DNA from: Ailanthus altissimus
Lineage: Eukaryota; Streptophyta; Magnoliopsida; Sapindales; Simaroubaceae
Length of the DNA stretch: 64,000 nucleotides
Reading direction: 5' to 3'
NCBI GenBank assembly: GCA_946807835.1
Contig: OX327699.1
Coordinates: 20,510,014 to 20,574,013 of the forward strand
Within the stretch, counting starts at the first letter, position 1. Every line of letters begins with the position of its first letter. Both the position numbers and the translations under genes were made by a program. The notes beneath the pieces are model-generated. The model ran no database searches and was not told the DNA's origin. It was given only the letters and a program-made list of their open reading frames with translations. Positions 15,298-28,094 of the stretch are shown here, in pieces.

Positions 15298-18200
15298 ATG
15301 AATACCAGAGCCAGAACTTCACTGCAATCCATGAAAGCTCCACCGAAGCAAGAAAAAGTAACCACAATTAAATTACCTTTAATCAAACTCTAAACCGGGT
15401 CCCTTCGTTGTTAGAACATAGTTTATTATTGTGAATGTTCAGAAAAAATGGGGTGTAATTATTCTCATAGGGGGTAATATGGTTTTCACTTGAAATGAAT
15501 CAATGATATGCACATGGCTTCAATTTCGATGAGGGGGAGCCTCCAGAAGTGAACGCTCCTGGAGAATTTGAAAAATTAATCTTATTTTATGAGAATTCGA
15601 TGAGAGTTTTCAAATTAAATCCTTCAAAAGGTTTTTTTTTAATTTATTTTTATTTGAAAACGGTTGGAGATGATGAGCCTATAAATCTTAATATTTCTGC
15701 TGCATTGAAGGAGAAGGTGGAAATGCGGGGGAGCAAAATAGCAAATGCTGTAAAAGCAACCACAAGTAGACGAGCTTCTAACAGAGAGCGAAAAATGGCT
15801 TTACAGCAAGATGTGGGGATTCTTTACAATTTTCTATTCTGGGATTTCATTTTATTCTAGCATTTTGTGCTGATTTTCCTAAATTGGAATTGTTCAGGTT
15901 GATAAGCTGAAGAAGAAGCTTAGACAGGAAGAGAATGTTCACAGAGCTTTGGAGAGAGCTTTCAATAGACCTCTCGGAGCTCTGCCTCGTCTACCTCCTT
16001 ATCTTCCTCCTTCTGTTAGTAATTCACCATCCCTTATGTGTTATTTGTCAACAGAGAAAAATCAACGCATTTAACTAGTAACAAGTATTTTGGAATTCCA
16101 TTTTGGTGGTCTAACTAAATATTTGACAAGATTTTTAATGAGAGGTTTTTCTTTTTGCAGACAAAGGAGCTTCTTGCAGAAGTGGCTGTATTGGAAGAGG
16201 AAATTGTGAGGCTTGAAGAACAGGTTGTGCATTTCAGACAAGACTTGTATCAGGAAGCTGTCTACATTTCATCGTCCAAGAGGAATGTAGACAATTCAAT
16301 TGACTTATGTGATCCATGCCTTAATAATAATATTTCCAAACAAGAACAATCAGAGTTTTTGGCCCGAACTGGATCCGCTACATCTGCAATAAGGCAATTG
16401 GCATCTCTTTCTGGTAAGCGCAGTATCAGTTCCGATCCAATTTACAATCTAGTTAATTAGTGTTGAATTTTAGTCAAGCATTAAGACTTTACTCCTTGTT
16501 GATACAATAGCTGATGGAAAGGGTAAAGAGAACCAATTGCATACTAATTCACTGAAGAACAAAGGATCCTCTGTCCATAAGCGTAAAGTGCAAACAATTA
16601 GAACTCCTGTTAAGAGACCTCCGAGTGACTGTAAACCGACAGAGAAGCATTTAGATCCTCAGAAGTTACAGGTTTGTACCAATATTAATAACTCTAATAA
16701 TGTTATAGAGAATATATTGACACACACATGAATATAAGTTCTCTGCTGTTCAGCTAGAATGCCAAGTACGAGACCCAGAAAATGCAGAAGCAAGAACAAT
16801 TAGTGTCTCAGATGAGAGACAATTTGGAGATGATGGTCCAAACAGAATTTCTGAGGACATTGTGAGATGCTTATCAAGCATTTTGTTAAGAATGAGCTCA
16901 GTCAAGAGCAAAGGCACTGCAGAAAATTTGCCTTTTTTGTCAACAATACCATCTCAAGAAAGCAATGAAGAAACAGAAATCCAGGATCCTTATGGTATCT
17001 GTTCAAAATTTGGAAAGAGAGATATTGGTCCATATAAGCATTTACTTGAAATTGAAACAGATTCAATTAATACGAACCGAACATCAAATTCCATGTTTCT
17101 TGTTCATAGATTGAAGTAAGTTTTCTGCTATATAACTTAGATTAGATTTTCATTTTACTTCATTGTATTTAATAAATTATGGGACTAATGGTTCATTTTG
17201 TATTCAAAATTTTCAGAATCCTGCTTGGGAAACTTGCCTCTGTCAATTTACAGAGCCTCACCCATCAGGAGAAGCTTGCATTCTGGATAAACATTTACAA
17301 TTCCTGCATGATGAATGTATGTGAGCCTTTGAATACAAGTAACACATCCCATCTGCTATTTGGAATTTAAGAGCTGGTCATTGCTGAGGTTCAAATTAAT
17401 TGTACAACAATAGTTTATTTAATCAGTGTTTGTGAGCATTCATTTTCCTTTTTGTTTTAGTTTAGTGTTCTTATGTTCAATGTGTATCTTATTTTTGTTC
17501 TCGTGAAATTAAAGACCGGCGACAAGCTCTAACACTACTTTGCTTCAGGCATTCCTTGAGCATGGAATACCAGAAAGTCCTGAGATGGTTGTTGCATTGA
17601 TGAGAAAGGTACAGAATATTAAGGAATCATTTATGTTCTTGTTGAAGTGGTGTTGTATTTCAGTTGCTATTATGTTGGCCTGACATTATTTTATTAGATG
17701 CTTAATAACTTTTTGCGGGAAAAGTATATTTGCTTCAGGACCAACTTGTAGAATTAACATTGTAATCAATAATTCATCTAGTTCCATTTGTTACTACTCA
17801 GGCAACAATAAATGTGGGGGGCCATGTGCTAAATGCAATAACCATTGAACATTTTATCCTCAGATTGCCTTATCATTCGAAATATGTAAGTGTTGTCATT
17901 TCAACTTCTTTGCAAGCTTTTTCAGCTAATTAAGACTTCCTCTGCAACTTACCTCTAAGTGCTCTACAGACCTTCTCAAAGGGTGCAAAAAACGACGAAA
18001 TGACTGTCAGATGCATGTTTGGATTGGAGTTATCTGAACCTTTGGTAACATTTGCCCTCTCTTGTGGAAGCTGGTCCTCCCCTGCTGTAAGTCCACTCAT
18101 AAAATTGATAGATTTGATTTTATTATCCACTTTTTGCCACGTGCATTCTGAGATAATTAGATGGACCACTTATATGTGGTCCTAAGTCTACTGAAACCTT

Positions 18201-18784
18201 ATGATCAACTATGCATCTATTCAACACACAGTAAAATTCCAAATTTTGCAAGCAATGCTACTCCCCAAGCCATTTTTTCCTCCACAGTTGTTGTTTTCTT
18301 TCAAGATCTTCTGGATATTTTGATTGAAAATGCATCCCATAGTTGCTTCCAATTCAAGAATCTCTTATTGTTTGACTAACCCCTTAATTTCTACATCATG
18401 AGTTTGTCTAGGCCCGTAGTTGTGATTTAGGAAGTTCCATCTGTGATAGAATTACTGATTCATGGCTCTGCTTAAAAAATGAAGGTGAGAGTATACACAG
18501 CATCTCAAGTTGAGAATGAACTAGAAGCTGCCAAAAGAGAGTACCTACAGGCTGCAGTTGGCATTTCATCAGAAAAGTTTGCAATCCCAAAGCTATTGGA
18601 TTGGTATTTACTTGACTTTGCAAAGGACTTTGAGTCATTGCTTGATTGGGTTTGCCATCAGTTGCCATGTGAACTAGGAAAAAAAGCAATAAAGTGCCTT
18701 GAGAGAGGGAAAAATGAGCCTTTTTCACAATTTGCCCAAGTTATGCCATATGAGTTCAGTTTTAGGTATCTTCTACACACATGA
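15298..18784 (+). CDS. MIP1-type leucine zipper / DUF547 protein, complete
   Basis: Eleven exons: 15298-15357, 15711-15812, 15898-16014, 16161-16413, 16511-16671, 16754-17115, 17217-17316, 17549-17608, 17802-17885, 17970-18086 and 18485-18784. They total 1716 nt (571 residues plus TGA); every intron is GT-AG and all phases match. The N-terminus starts [20 protein letters not shown]. Residues about 45-135 form a charged coiled coil ([20 protein letters not shown], then [20 protein letters not shown]), the zipper first named from ternary complex factor MIP1. A low-complexity linker follows. Residues about 350-490 are DUF547, with [27 protein letters not shown] and [13 protein letters not shown]. 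The biochemical role of this family is not settled, so I give none. Nothing suggests damage. The intronic frame at 15549-15860 is not coding. Confidence 0.93.
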
Positions 18785-19609
18785 ATAATTTTGGCATTAT
18801 TTGTAATTTCTCTTTACATGGTTGTAAGAGCGATTGGTGGAGTTACAGTTTTTGTACACAGCTAGAGATTAGATGTTAAAATTAAAATGTATAATCTAGT
18901 TCTAGTCTTTCTTGTAAGTAATAGCAAGAGAAACGTTCTCCTCTGATATGAATTTCTTAATGTAACTAGGTATTGGTGAGATTTGTATACGAAAACATGA
19001 TTTCTTTATCAATTTTCTGTAGACTTCCTATCTCTATATGGAAATATATAATAAGCGAATGAAAATCATAAATCACAAGTTAGGAATATCCACAGTAACT
19101 CGGAACATCAGCAAGCTTAAGTGGGTCGATTTAACTTTAAACGGAATTGATTCTGTATGCCTCGCCAACTACAATGACAATGAAAACAGAGAAGCGGAAG
19201 TTCCATTAAAAAATATTAGGTGTGAACAGTGGCACCCATTACTTTGGCATGCTAATGAATTGATGAGCATTCGGACTTATTAATAAGAAGAAATGGGATT
19301 GAAATTCTAACTCAAAGTTATGGAACTTAGCATTCATAGAAAGCTACAGATGCCCAGCACGCAACTAATGGCTCACATTATGGCTTGTGGTCCAAGAAAA
19401 GATAGGCCATTTTTCCCTGTGGAATAAGCCATCTTAATCAATGCTCGGCACAGTTTGGTGACCAATTACAGGCTGCTCTTATACCTTTTATAATTTCACC
19501 AAGGCCTGCACTTAAATTTTGTGTCAAAAGCATTTAAGTATTATTGGATAGTACTTTAATAAACTGACCCTTATACAAGAATGTTAGAATTATAATACCA
19601 AATCTCCTA
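18785..19609. other. 3' flank of the DUF547 gene
   Basis: Contains the 3' UTR and spacer. An 81-codon open frame at 19038-19283 has no recognisable motif and I do not call it a gene. Confidence 0.4.
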
Positions 19610-19618
19610 ATTAACTTA

Positions 19619-20781
19619 GGGAAAATGATATTTATATCTCTAAATTTTAGTTCATTATTTAATTTAATTTTTTATTTTAAATAATTTAAATTTATCTTAT
19701 TCGTTAGTCAATTATTTTTAAATTTGATAGAATTTAATTATTTCAGTACAATATTTGTTTTACTTTTGATGATTATGCGTATGTGCTGTGATATTTAAAA
19801 TGACTGACACATCATCAAAAAAATATTTTAAGTGTTAATATTATTTACACGTGTCAATACATGATTATCTATTGATAAAAAAAAATTAAACACGTGGCAT
19901 ATTTGGATAGGTTCAACTTTAATAATAATTTTTAAATTTTTTAAAATTTATTTTAAAAATAAATTAAAAAAAAACAGAACCTTCTAATGGCACAGACATC
20001 CAACAGTGACCATATTTCGAAAATAAAAATATTTAAAATTTATATCATTGAACTCCATTTTTTTTTTGTGATCTACACAATAATAAAATTATTTTTGACA
20101 AAACAAATATCATAACACAGCTAAATATGCAATGAGAGCCATGGAAGGCGGCGGCCACAAGCAGTGCACGTCAAGCAGAGCGATGATGACATGCACCACT
20201 AGCATTGTTGGACATGCATTGCCATGGCCGTTACCCTCTTCCACGGAACGACGGTGCAAGTTAAATAGGCAGCGGCGACGTGCACTACCAGTACCATTAG
20301 ATAGATCGACAACCAATCTATCCAACAATGCCAGTGGTGAACGTCACCACCACTATTTAACGTGCATCGCTAATAAATGTCGCCTCCTATAGCTCCCATT
20401 GCATATTTGACTACTTTTTTTTTATCTTTTTTTTGGTCAAAAATGATCTAATCATTGTATAGATCACGAAAAATAGAGTTCAATAATATAAATTTTGATT
20501 ATTTTTATCATTTGAGTTCGATGGCTGGTGGTGACCCACTACTGCCGAATGTCTACTTGATGGTTGTCCTTGATATAGTTTTATTTATTTAATAATTTAT
20601 AATCATTTGACACATGTCACAGTGTAAAAATATTTTCTTATTAAATTATGATTTTGCCTTTTAATAATAAAATTTAATAATAACTAAATTAATAAAGAGG
20701 AACAAATTTAAATAATTTAAAATAAAAAGGACAAAATTAAATAATAGGTCAAATTCTAAGGACCAAAACATCCTTTTTCAT
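19619..20781. mobile_element. Fold-back, Mutator-like (MULE-type) non-autonomous element
   Basis: 1163 bp flanked by a perfect 9-bp direct duplication ATTAACTTA (19610-19618 and 20782-20790). The two halves are inverted copies: the left end GGGAAAATGAT pairs with the complement of the right end (ATGAAAAAGGAT), and similarity continues through TTATTTTAAATWATTTAAATTT, ATCATTGAACTCYATTTTT, GTGATCTAYACAA and AAATATGCAATGRGAGC. The arms reach nearly to the middle, leaving only about 100 bp of loop near 20215-20310. A 9-bp duplication is typical of Mutator-like elements. No transposase is encoded. The middle is clearly more GC-rich than the arms and may be captured host sequence. Confidence 0.8.
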
Positions 20782-20790
20782 ATTAACTTA

Positions 20791-22702
20791 CAATGCTTTG
20801 GAGTGTATTGACAGAAAAATTATTTCGAAGGTCTGCTTTCTTTACAAAGTAAAATTTGTTCTTCATATGTAACAACTTTTACATTTGTTTATAATCCGGC
20901 CGATTTTGGTTTTGTTTGTGAGAGAGTGGCATGATATTGATCCATTGATGGAAGGGAATCACGAGTTTGTCTTAAGCTGAATAAAATGGATTAGAAAAAA
21001 GTGAAGTGGTCCTGACTGGTGTCTCATCAAGACAAAGTCATACGGGCCTATTTAACCAAGTGGTTCTCGTACTTGCTATTGTTGTTTTACCCATTTATAT
21101 TTTGTGTGGTTATCAGCTCATGTGAATGAAATTCCTTATCACAATGCACAAAAGTTACTGGGTTGAATGAATGTAAGCTGAGGCCTGCACTCAGAGAAGT
21201 TTCGGCCCTTTCCCAATCCTTGTGAACAGCTCGCAATCCATTCATTGGCCCAATAAGCTACCTGCGTGGAAAGTCTACTCATTAGATCATGATGCGATGT
21301 GGTGGCAAAATATTGAAGTCCCTTGTCTTGTCGGACTAGATGTTATCCGAATCTTTATCAGAAATCAGAAACACAAGACAAGACCAGCTACATGAATTTC
21401 AAGTCTGTCAATTCTCATGCACTTAAAGAAAACGTCAATGTTATTGGCAAACTGATGCCGCCTAATCTTCCCCATCCATTTAATTTTCTCTCTTTAACTA
21501 CCCTGCACGTGTATTCTTTTCCTTTCCTACATTTCCGTCCATTTTATTTCTTTTAATTCCATCCCCATCAACATTTCATTTACCTAATACTAATTGTTGC
21601 CCAGCGTGTACAAAATATTAATCCATGTATTCGCTTTAATATGCTCATGTTATTGAGAGGGAATTTTACATAAACTGACGCGACATAAGAGAAATAAGCG
21701 ATGCTGAAGAGATGGAAACTGGTTGGGGCTGAGATGAATTGTTTGGTTCTAAATTGATAAACTCTCTTGATCTAAAGATAATTCGGAGGTCTAGAAGTCA
21801 AAAGTAAAAAAAAAAAAAAAATACATGCTATTATTAGCATACTGCATAAGTATAATACAATTATGGGGCATTAACACTGTCACCCCCACCCCGAGGTTTA
21901 CATAAATTACATCTTTAAGGGCGGTTTTAATTTTAAGTATACTATTATTCTCTCTATTAAATTAAAAAAAATAAAAATATTTTCGCCCTTCAAAGATATT
22001 AATATTTAATGCAATAAGAGAAATCCAACAAAATCTTAGGTTTACATATCTTTCAAGACTAATTTGTCAAACAATAGCTTTAATTAATCAATTGGTTCCT
22101 ATCAATCTATCTCCTTAAGTCTCCAATTTCTTTTACTTCACGTAAGGTTATTTAACCTTTTTTTTTCATCACCTTTCTGGTTTGGCATATTAGTAATTAA
22201 TAACAACCATTTGTGTTGTGTCATATGTGATGCAATTCAATTGAATTGGCTGCAAACTATTTTATACAAGTTTAAGCTTGGTGGTGAGGTGACGCCATAA
22301 GGGTGATGGAGGGGTTAAATTAACCTCAACAAAATTAAATGCTTATGATTTGTCAATATCTTAGCCCTGGACTGGCGGAACTATAATTTCAATTATGGGA
22401 CCAAAGTGTTATAATTGAAAATTTATTTAAGCCAAAGTCAATCTCATAAAAGCTAAAGTCTATAAGAATGTATCACAATTCACAAGAGGATGACATTATA
22501 AAAACTACTAAAAAATATATAATGAAACCCTAACATAGGACCATCCTTGCCTATATTTACCACGAGCACGAAGATTCACACCTAAGCGGGTTACTAATTT
22601 ACTACAACACACTTTCTTTCTCTCTCCTTTCTTAAAATAAAAAATTAATTAATTAAAAAATATTATATAATTTTCATATGAAATATATTAAAAGAAAATT
22701 CA
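20791..22702. other. Intergenic DNA, no gene recognised
   Basis: No supported gene. The open frame at 21323-21556 is unconvincing. The block at 22555-22630 (CACGAAGATTCACAC, GGGTTAC, CACACTTTCT) resembles 31225-31280 upstream of the DUF1645 gene. Confidence 0.45.
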
Positions 22703-23815
22703 GGATTTTTTCAAAAATAGCTCTTATATTTAAACTATTTTTTTAGCTACAAATGAATAGATTAATTTTTGTTATAGTTAAGAAATAAACAATCGAACAA
22801 TTATACTCTTAATTTATATTTTTTTCTCTTCAATAAAAGGTTCACATTCTCTTAAAAAAAAAATTACTAAAAAAATATATAAATTGTGAGTAAAATAAGT
22901 TAAAGATAAGTAAATTGCGATGCGGTGAAATTGTGAAAATAATTAAGATGAACGAGGATAAAAATTTGAAAAAATTTAAAAAATAATAGAAAAAATTTGC
23001 GCATGGCTTTCTTGCGAGAAATGGCTATATTTCTTTTTTTAATTAATTAATTTTTAATTGTTAAATTAAAATTAAATATATCAATTATTTAAATAATAAT
23101 TTTAATTTATTAAATTGTTTCAATAAATATATTATTTAATTTTTAATTAATTATTAAATTAAAACAGTTTAAAATTTTAAAAGAAAACAATATTTTTGAC
23201 ATTTTGCATTAAGGGGTCACGTGGGCGTGCCTAATTGGACGGCCCACACATGTGCCTGTGTGCTTGCACAACATTTTGTGTGTATTTTGCACGTGCATAA
23301 AATGCACACAAAATGCTAAAAAAATTAATTATTTTTTATAATTTTTTTAAAAATATATAACAAATTAATTAAATAATTTATTTATTTTATTTATTATTAT
23401 TTGATAAATGGTCATATTATTTTTTAATTAAATAAATATTTATTTTTAAAAAAATATATATATTAAAATATAATTAAATAAAAAATAAAAAAAACTATTC
23501 ATTTCTCACTTGTGAGAAATGGTACTGTACAAAAAAAGATTTGATCTACTAATTTTTAAAATTTTCAATTTTCTTAAAATTTTATAAATTTTCAATCTCA
23601 TTGACCTTATTTTTTCCAACAACTTTATCATAATATAATTTATTTATCTTTTGCTTATTTTATTTACAGTTTAATTTTAAAGTGTCTTCTAAGAGAGAAT
23701 AATATAAGTCATGAGTATAATTATTTAATTATTTTTTTCTTAACTACAATAAATTAATCCATTCATTTTAATTAAAAAAATAAACTTAAAAATAAGACCC
23801 TTTTTTAAAAGATTC
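22703..23815. mobile_element. Second fold-back element with about 320-bp inverted arms
   Basis: The left arm (about 22703-23035) and right arm (about 23505-23815) are inverted copies. The left starts GGATTTTTTCAAAAATAGC and holds AATTATACTCTTAATTTATA and GAAATGGCTAT. The reverse complement of the right reads AATCTTTTAAAAAAGGGTC, AATTATACTCATGACTTATA and ACCATTTCTCACAAG. The interior is extremely AT-rich except for a GC-richer palindrome around 23210-23315. I could not find a convincing target duplication, so class assignment is open. No coding capacity is seen; the minus frame at 23740-23961 lies in the arm. Confidence 0.65.
23272..23315. repeat. Near-perfect 44-bp palindrome centred on GCACGTGC
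   Basis: Reads CATTTTGTGTG at one end and its complement CACACAAAATG at the other, with a central CACGTG. It sits in the middle of the second fold-back element. Confidence 0.7.
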
Positions 23816-25268
23816 CCAAGAAAAACACGTAACCCATGTTTCCTGAACGAGAATTGATAAGTGATAGTGAAACGAAAAAATCGCAAACAAAATAATAGAA
23901 ATGTGAAACGTGATGAGAAGTAAATAAAAATATTAATAAAAAAAATAGATAAAAATAACATAAATCATTAAAAAAAAATTATGAAAAAGAGAAAGCATGA
24001 AAAAAAAGGATAAGATAGCAGCCAATAAATGACAAGGCATTAAAAAAATAACTGAAGAAAATCTTGGCACGTGTATCTTGGTAAGTCACTTTTCTATCAT
24101 TTTGTTTTTACTTCTAATCATATTCCCGTCATGAGTTTTATAGCTGTAGAGAATTAAGCTAAGACATATAATCTACTCATGTGAATTGAAAATACTTATT
24201 AAATGGAGAAACGATAAAGCTTAGTTTTAGAGAATAATTCAACATTTACCGGAACAGTATTGAGGCGGGTTTGGAATGAGTACTTTATTCTAAATTTATT
24301 CCCACTCCCAGACCCATCTTGAGTCCATATATATTTTTTTTTAAAGATTAAAATCCGTATTAGACTTGCCATGGATTTATAAATTTAAATTTAAATTATT
24401 ATAATTTACAAGTTATAAGACCAAAAAAAAAAAAAAAGGCATAATTTCATTTTGATTAAAGCATAGAATTTAAAGAAACAATAAGTATCGTAAAACAATT
24501 GCACTGTGTTTAGATTGCAGAAGACATGTTGAAGAAGAATGAAAAATTGCGATTTGATTTTAATTATCGCGGATTGAAACTGTAAACGCTACAATATTTA
24601 GTATTCACAGAGTGTCTGAAGCTGAAGCTAACGGTGTCACCCCAAACGCATTTAAAAATTAGTATCTAAAAGCAGTATTCACTTTTAGAAGTTAAAACAA
24701 TCCAGATTCTACACTCCAGGTTTCTTGGCCTAGTAGATGTAAGACAACAGCTTCAGATTCAAAACGCAAGATTACGTGATATGATATTTACTTGCGGTAA
24801 GTAAGTAACTGAATTTGTTATTTGAGTAATATTAAAATAATTAATAAAGAGACGTTAGTCGTGATTCTGGGGGCTAAAAGTCTGAAGATCTAGAAGTCAT
24901 GACTCATCAGCATTTAATTTATATAATAACATCGCTCGAGCGGAGTAATTTATTTACTTTTTTTTTGTATTTTCAGGTTTCAGCGCGAGGAGTTTTATTA
25001 GTCAACTCATTTCAAAATTTCAATTATTCACCTAACAATCACCGGAACACGCCCCGGGGCAATAGTATCCTCACTTGAGGTTCACCCTAATGAATTAACT
25101 ACTACTATAAAAGAAAAAAAAATCCGTCATACAAAGCCTTTTAGTAATTATTTTTATTGTTACGCCTTAAATACTTCCAAGTATTTTTTTAACACTTTAT
25201 ATATAATAAATTTTTTAAAAAAGTTAGGTGGGCTATTAGAGTGATTTATAGGTCAAAACTTTTAAAAA
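23816..25268. other. Intergenic DNA, no gene recognised
   Basis: AT-rich, with several poly(A)/poly(T) runs (for example 24423-24437). No ORF or exon can be supported. Confidence 0.45.
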
Positions 25269-25273
25269 TTCAT

Positions 25274-25638
25274 TGATATAGGTGAAGATCTAGATCAAAT
25301 GCACGATTTATTAGGATTGTAAACCCTTATTTAAAAAAAATATATTCTATAATATATGTGATGGCATTTAAAAATATTTTGTGGCATATTATTTCAACTT
25401 GTATGTACATTATTAGATTATTTAGATATCAGTGGTCGATTGTATAGAGTTGTTAATATAAAGGGCAAAAACCTCAATTGTACAAAGTGTAATCTCATAT
25501 TTTGTATTATCTTCAGTAATATAGAGTTTTTTTCTCAAACACCTTGTGTGCATACTTTCTTATCTCTTTGTGGTGTTTTGTAGGCTGCTTAGTGCGCAAC
25601 GCGTTTAAAGTCGCACGGTTCTCGAAAGGTCTGTGACA
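25274..25638 (+). repeat. 5' LTR of the gypsy element
   Basis: Starts TGATATAGGTGAAGATC and ends TCTGTGACA just before the primer-binding site. It matches 30524-30884 along its length, for example TGGCATTTAAAAATATTTTG against TGACATTTAAAAATATTTTG. Confidence 0.8.
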
Positions 25639-25880
25639 TTTGGTATTAAAGCAGGTTCAAAGAAGAAGGGAAAAAACATTGCACCGTTGTCAGAGTTGAC
25701 TGAAGAGAGAGGTAGGAACCCCAAAACTAAGAGGCATGACAGTGTACATTGTGACAAATTTATTGATCCAGGACATGAGTTGGGGAACATGGTGAAAATG
25801 CTCGATGCCGTTGTGGGAAAGGGGACAGATCGTTTTGGGAAGTTGGAGCAGCAAGTAGAGAAATTCGGGGTGGGGCTCGA
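25639..25880 (+). pseudogene. gypsy gag, 5' fragment
   Basis: An open frame beginning before the LTR end (KKKGKNIAPLSELTEERG, then a charged helix-rich stretch with DRFGKLEQQVEKFG) is cut at LD by the solo LTR. The gag text resumes at 28095. Confidence 0.6.
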
Positions 25881-28089
25881 TGTTGGAGCTGGTGCTCACG
25901 TGCCATTCCAATATTGTATGAATATTAATTGTTAATATTTATACAATAAACATTTCGAATAAAGATTGTTAATATCATATTAATATGGTAAAATGCTTGT
26001 AACATTACAGACATTGTTTGATCTGAAATAGTTCAGATCTGGTTTAAAGGAGTTTAGACCAGAACTAATAGTTATCAAAGCTGAGAGTTATAAATGCTAA
26101 TAGTTAGCACTGTTAATAGTTATCAGTTTATAAGAGTCAGCGAGGTCTAAAGAGTTAGAACTTTGTCTATAATGGGACAAAGACCTGAGAGTATACTTGT
26201 AATGATATAGTTGCAAAGAGTTGCAATAGGAGCTAAGAAATATCATTATGTAAGTATGTCTCAAATATAATGTTCCTGATCTATGATCATCAATGTGGGT
26301 CTATCGGTGAATTCACAATATATAGATTAGTGTATGTCTATATCTGACTAGTTCAGATGGTTGTTCTTAGCTGACCATGAGCTTAGAGCTTGTATAGACA
26401 TGCGGGTATCCAGTCAGGACTGAATACTAAACAGACTTATGAGGACCCCAATAGATATCCTATGAAACCGTCAAAGGAAGGTCCTCACGAGTTGAGTAGT
26501 AATCGTGGTCCTTTGACCTGAGCGCCACGGTGGTCTTGTGAGTGATTCATCATGCTTTGGTTCCACATATGTCAGAGACCTTTCATGGTCTGACCGCTAT
26601 GTGTCGCTGGGTATGGTCCGATGCTCATGGAGTCCGGTGTGCGTAGATACGGGATCCATCAGCTTACGTAGGTAAGTTGTATATCCGATGCTCCGAGATT
26701 GTATTTCATAAAGTCTTGTGGCCACAAGCATAAACCCGGGAAAAGAGTTTCCCACAGGGTTAAACAATATAGCAAAAATGTTTGCGTATATTGTTTATCG
26801 AGATACGAATCTGGAGATAAGATTATTGGATGAGCAAATGGGGATTTGATGGTGCTGATCTATATCCCCGCACATCCAGGGTATAAATGATGGAAGGATT
26901 ATACGTATACGTTATGACCTCAACTTGTATGGTCTGACACGCTGATTTGTAATATTCGTAACGTGTGCGTGGGGCATCGATTACGGATTAATGGAATAGT
27001 TCCATTTGACAAATCGGGTGTAGACCTAGAGAGTCCCAATATGAAATGTACTCTTTGAGCACTTGGGCAGTGTACCGTATTGAATTGTTCAATACAGTAT
27101 AATTCAGCAATTACTAAGGTTACGTTAACTAAAGTATGTGGTTAAATGGTGGGACCCACTTTAGGTTAACTTGGTAACCGAGTAAGGATATAATAGTAAT
27201 TTCACTTTATGATTATTTAATTGTTAAATAATTAAAATAAATATTTATTTGTTTAATTGTTAAATAAATGATTTAACTTAACTAAGGTTAAAAGTTAACC
27301 ATAAGGTTAAGTTAGTTAACTTTACTTAATGGTTAAGTAAAGGTTAACCTAACCATGGTTAAGTTAGTTAATTATGGTTAAATTAATTAAATATTTATTA
27401 ACTTAAAGGTTAAGTTAAAATAATCTAACTATGGTTAAATATTAACTAAGGTTAGATTAAGCCAAATGAAATGCAAATGAAATTCAAATTAGTTTGGAAT
27501 TTATGCATTAGTATATAAAGTGAAATGAAATTGAAAATCAAAAAGATTTATGAAATTGGTTTTAGATTTTAGGTTTTGCATTTTGGGAGCCAATTCAATT
27601 TGAGAAATTAAAATTGTTTGTTTTGTGTTTTAAGTGTTAGAACAACAAAACAAACTAGATAAATGGTTACTAAATGTAATAACTAAAAACAAGATTTGTT
27701 TTATTTATTCAAGAGTTGAATAAAAGGAAAAACAAATTTAATTAAGTTAAATTGTTTAACTTTGAAAAATGTTTAAGAGTTAAACATATATGCTGGATTA
27801 AGATGCTGCCATTCTAGACAATCAAACCCACCCTTGTTGATTGCTAGAATTGATCAAAGATTCATTTCATGGTGGACTTCAAAGAAAATTAATCCAAAGG
27901 CTTCATTGGTGATATTTCTCAATTTCGAATTTCAGTTTAATCAAATGTTATTTTCTGTGTTCATTATATTTAATCTTCCGCTGTGCACATGTATGTATGA
28001 GATATGTATATTGTTTGTATGATGAACACAACCCACATGCAAGCATCCTAAGTTTTATTTATTTGTACTACAACCCATATAACCCAACA
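25881..28089. mobile_element. Solo LTR, 2.2 kb, inserted in gypsy gag
   Basis: Bounded by TGTTGG at the left and CCAACA at the right (perfect inverted ends) and flanked by a 5-bp duplication CTCGA (25876-25880 and 28090-28094). It has no ORF and no internal repeat, as expected for an LTR left by recombination between two LTRs of a larger element. At 2209 bp the LTR is long. The parent family is not recognised and no other copy exists in the window. Confidence 0.8.
27110..27460. repeat. Cluster of TTAACC/GGTTAA words within the solo LTR
   Basis: More than a dozen variants of AAGGTTAA and GTTAAC in both orientations over 350 bp, able to form several overlapping hairpins. It is not the plant telomere repeat (TTTAGGG). 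Confidence 0.7.
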
Positions 28090-28094
28090 CTCGA

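Noticed and set aside
15549..15860. 103-codon plus-strand frame at the DUF547 locus
   Set aside because: Only its 15711-15812 part is an exon; the rest is intron by phase and splice signals.
19038..19283. 81-codon plus-strand frame after the DUF547 gene
   Set aside because: No recognisable feature; lies in the probable 3' flank.
20110..20392. Overlapping open frames on both strands in the fold-back element
   Set aside because: They are mirror images caused by the inverted arms and end without a domain.
24480..24720. Possible MITE (CACTGTGTTTAG at one end, CCCCAAACGC at the other)
   Set aside because: The ends pair weakly and no target duplication is seen.
27110..27460. Possible interstitial telomere array
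   Set aside because: Words are GGTTAA/TTAACC in both orientations, not the plant TTTAGGG array.
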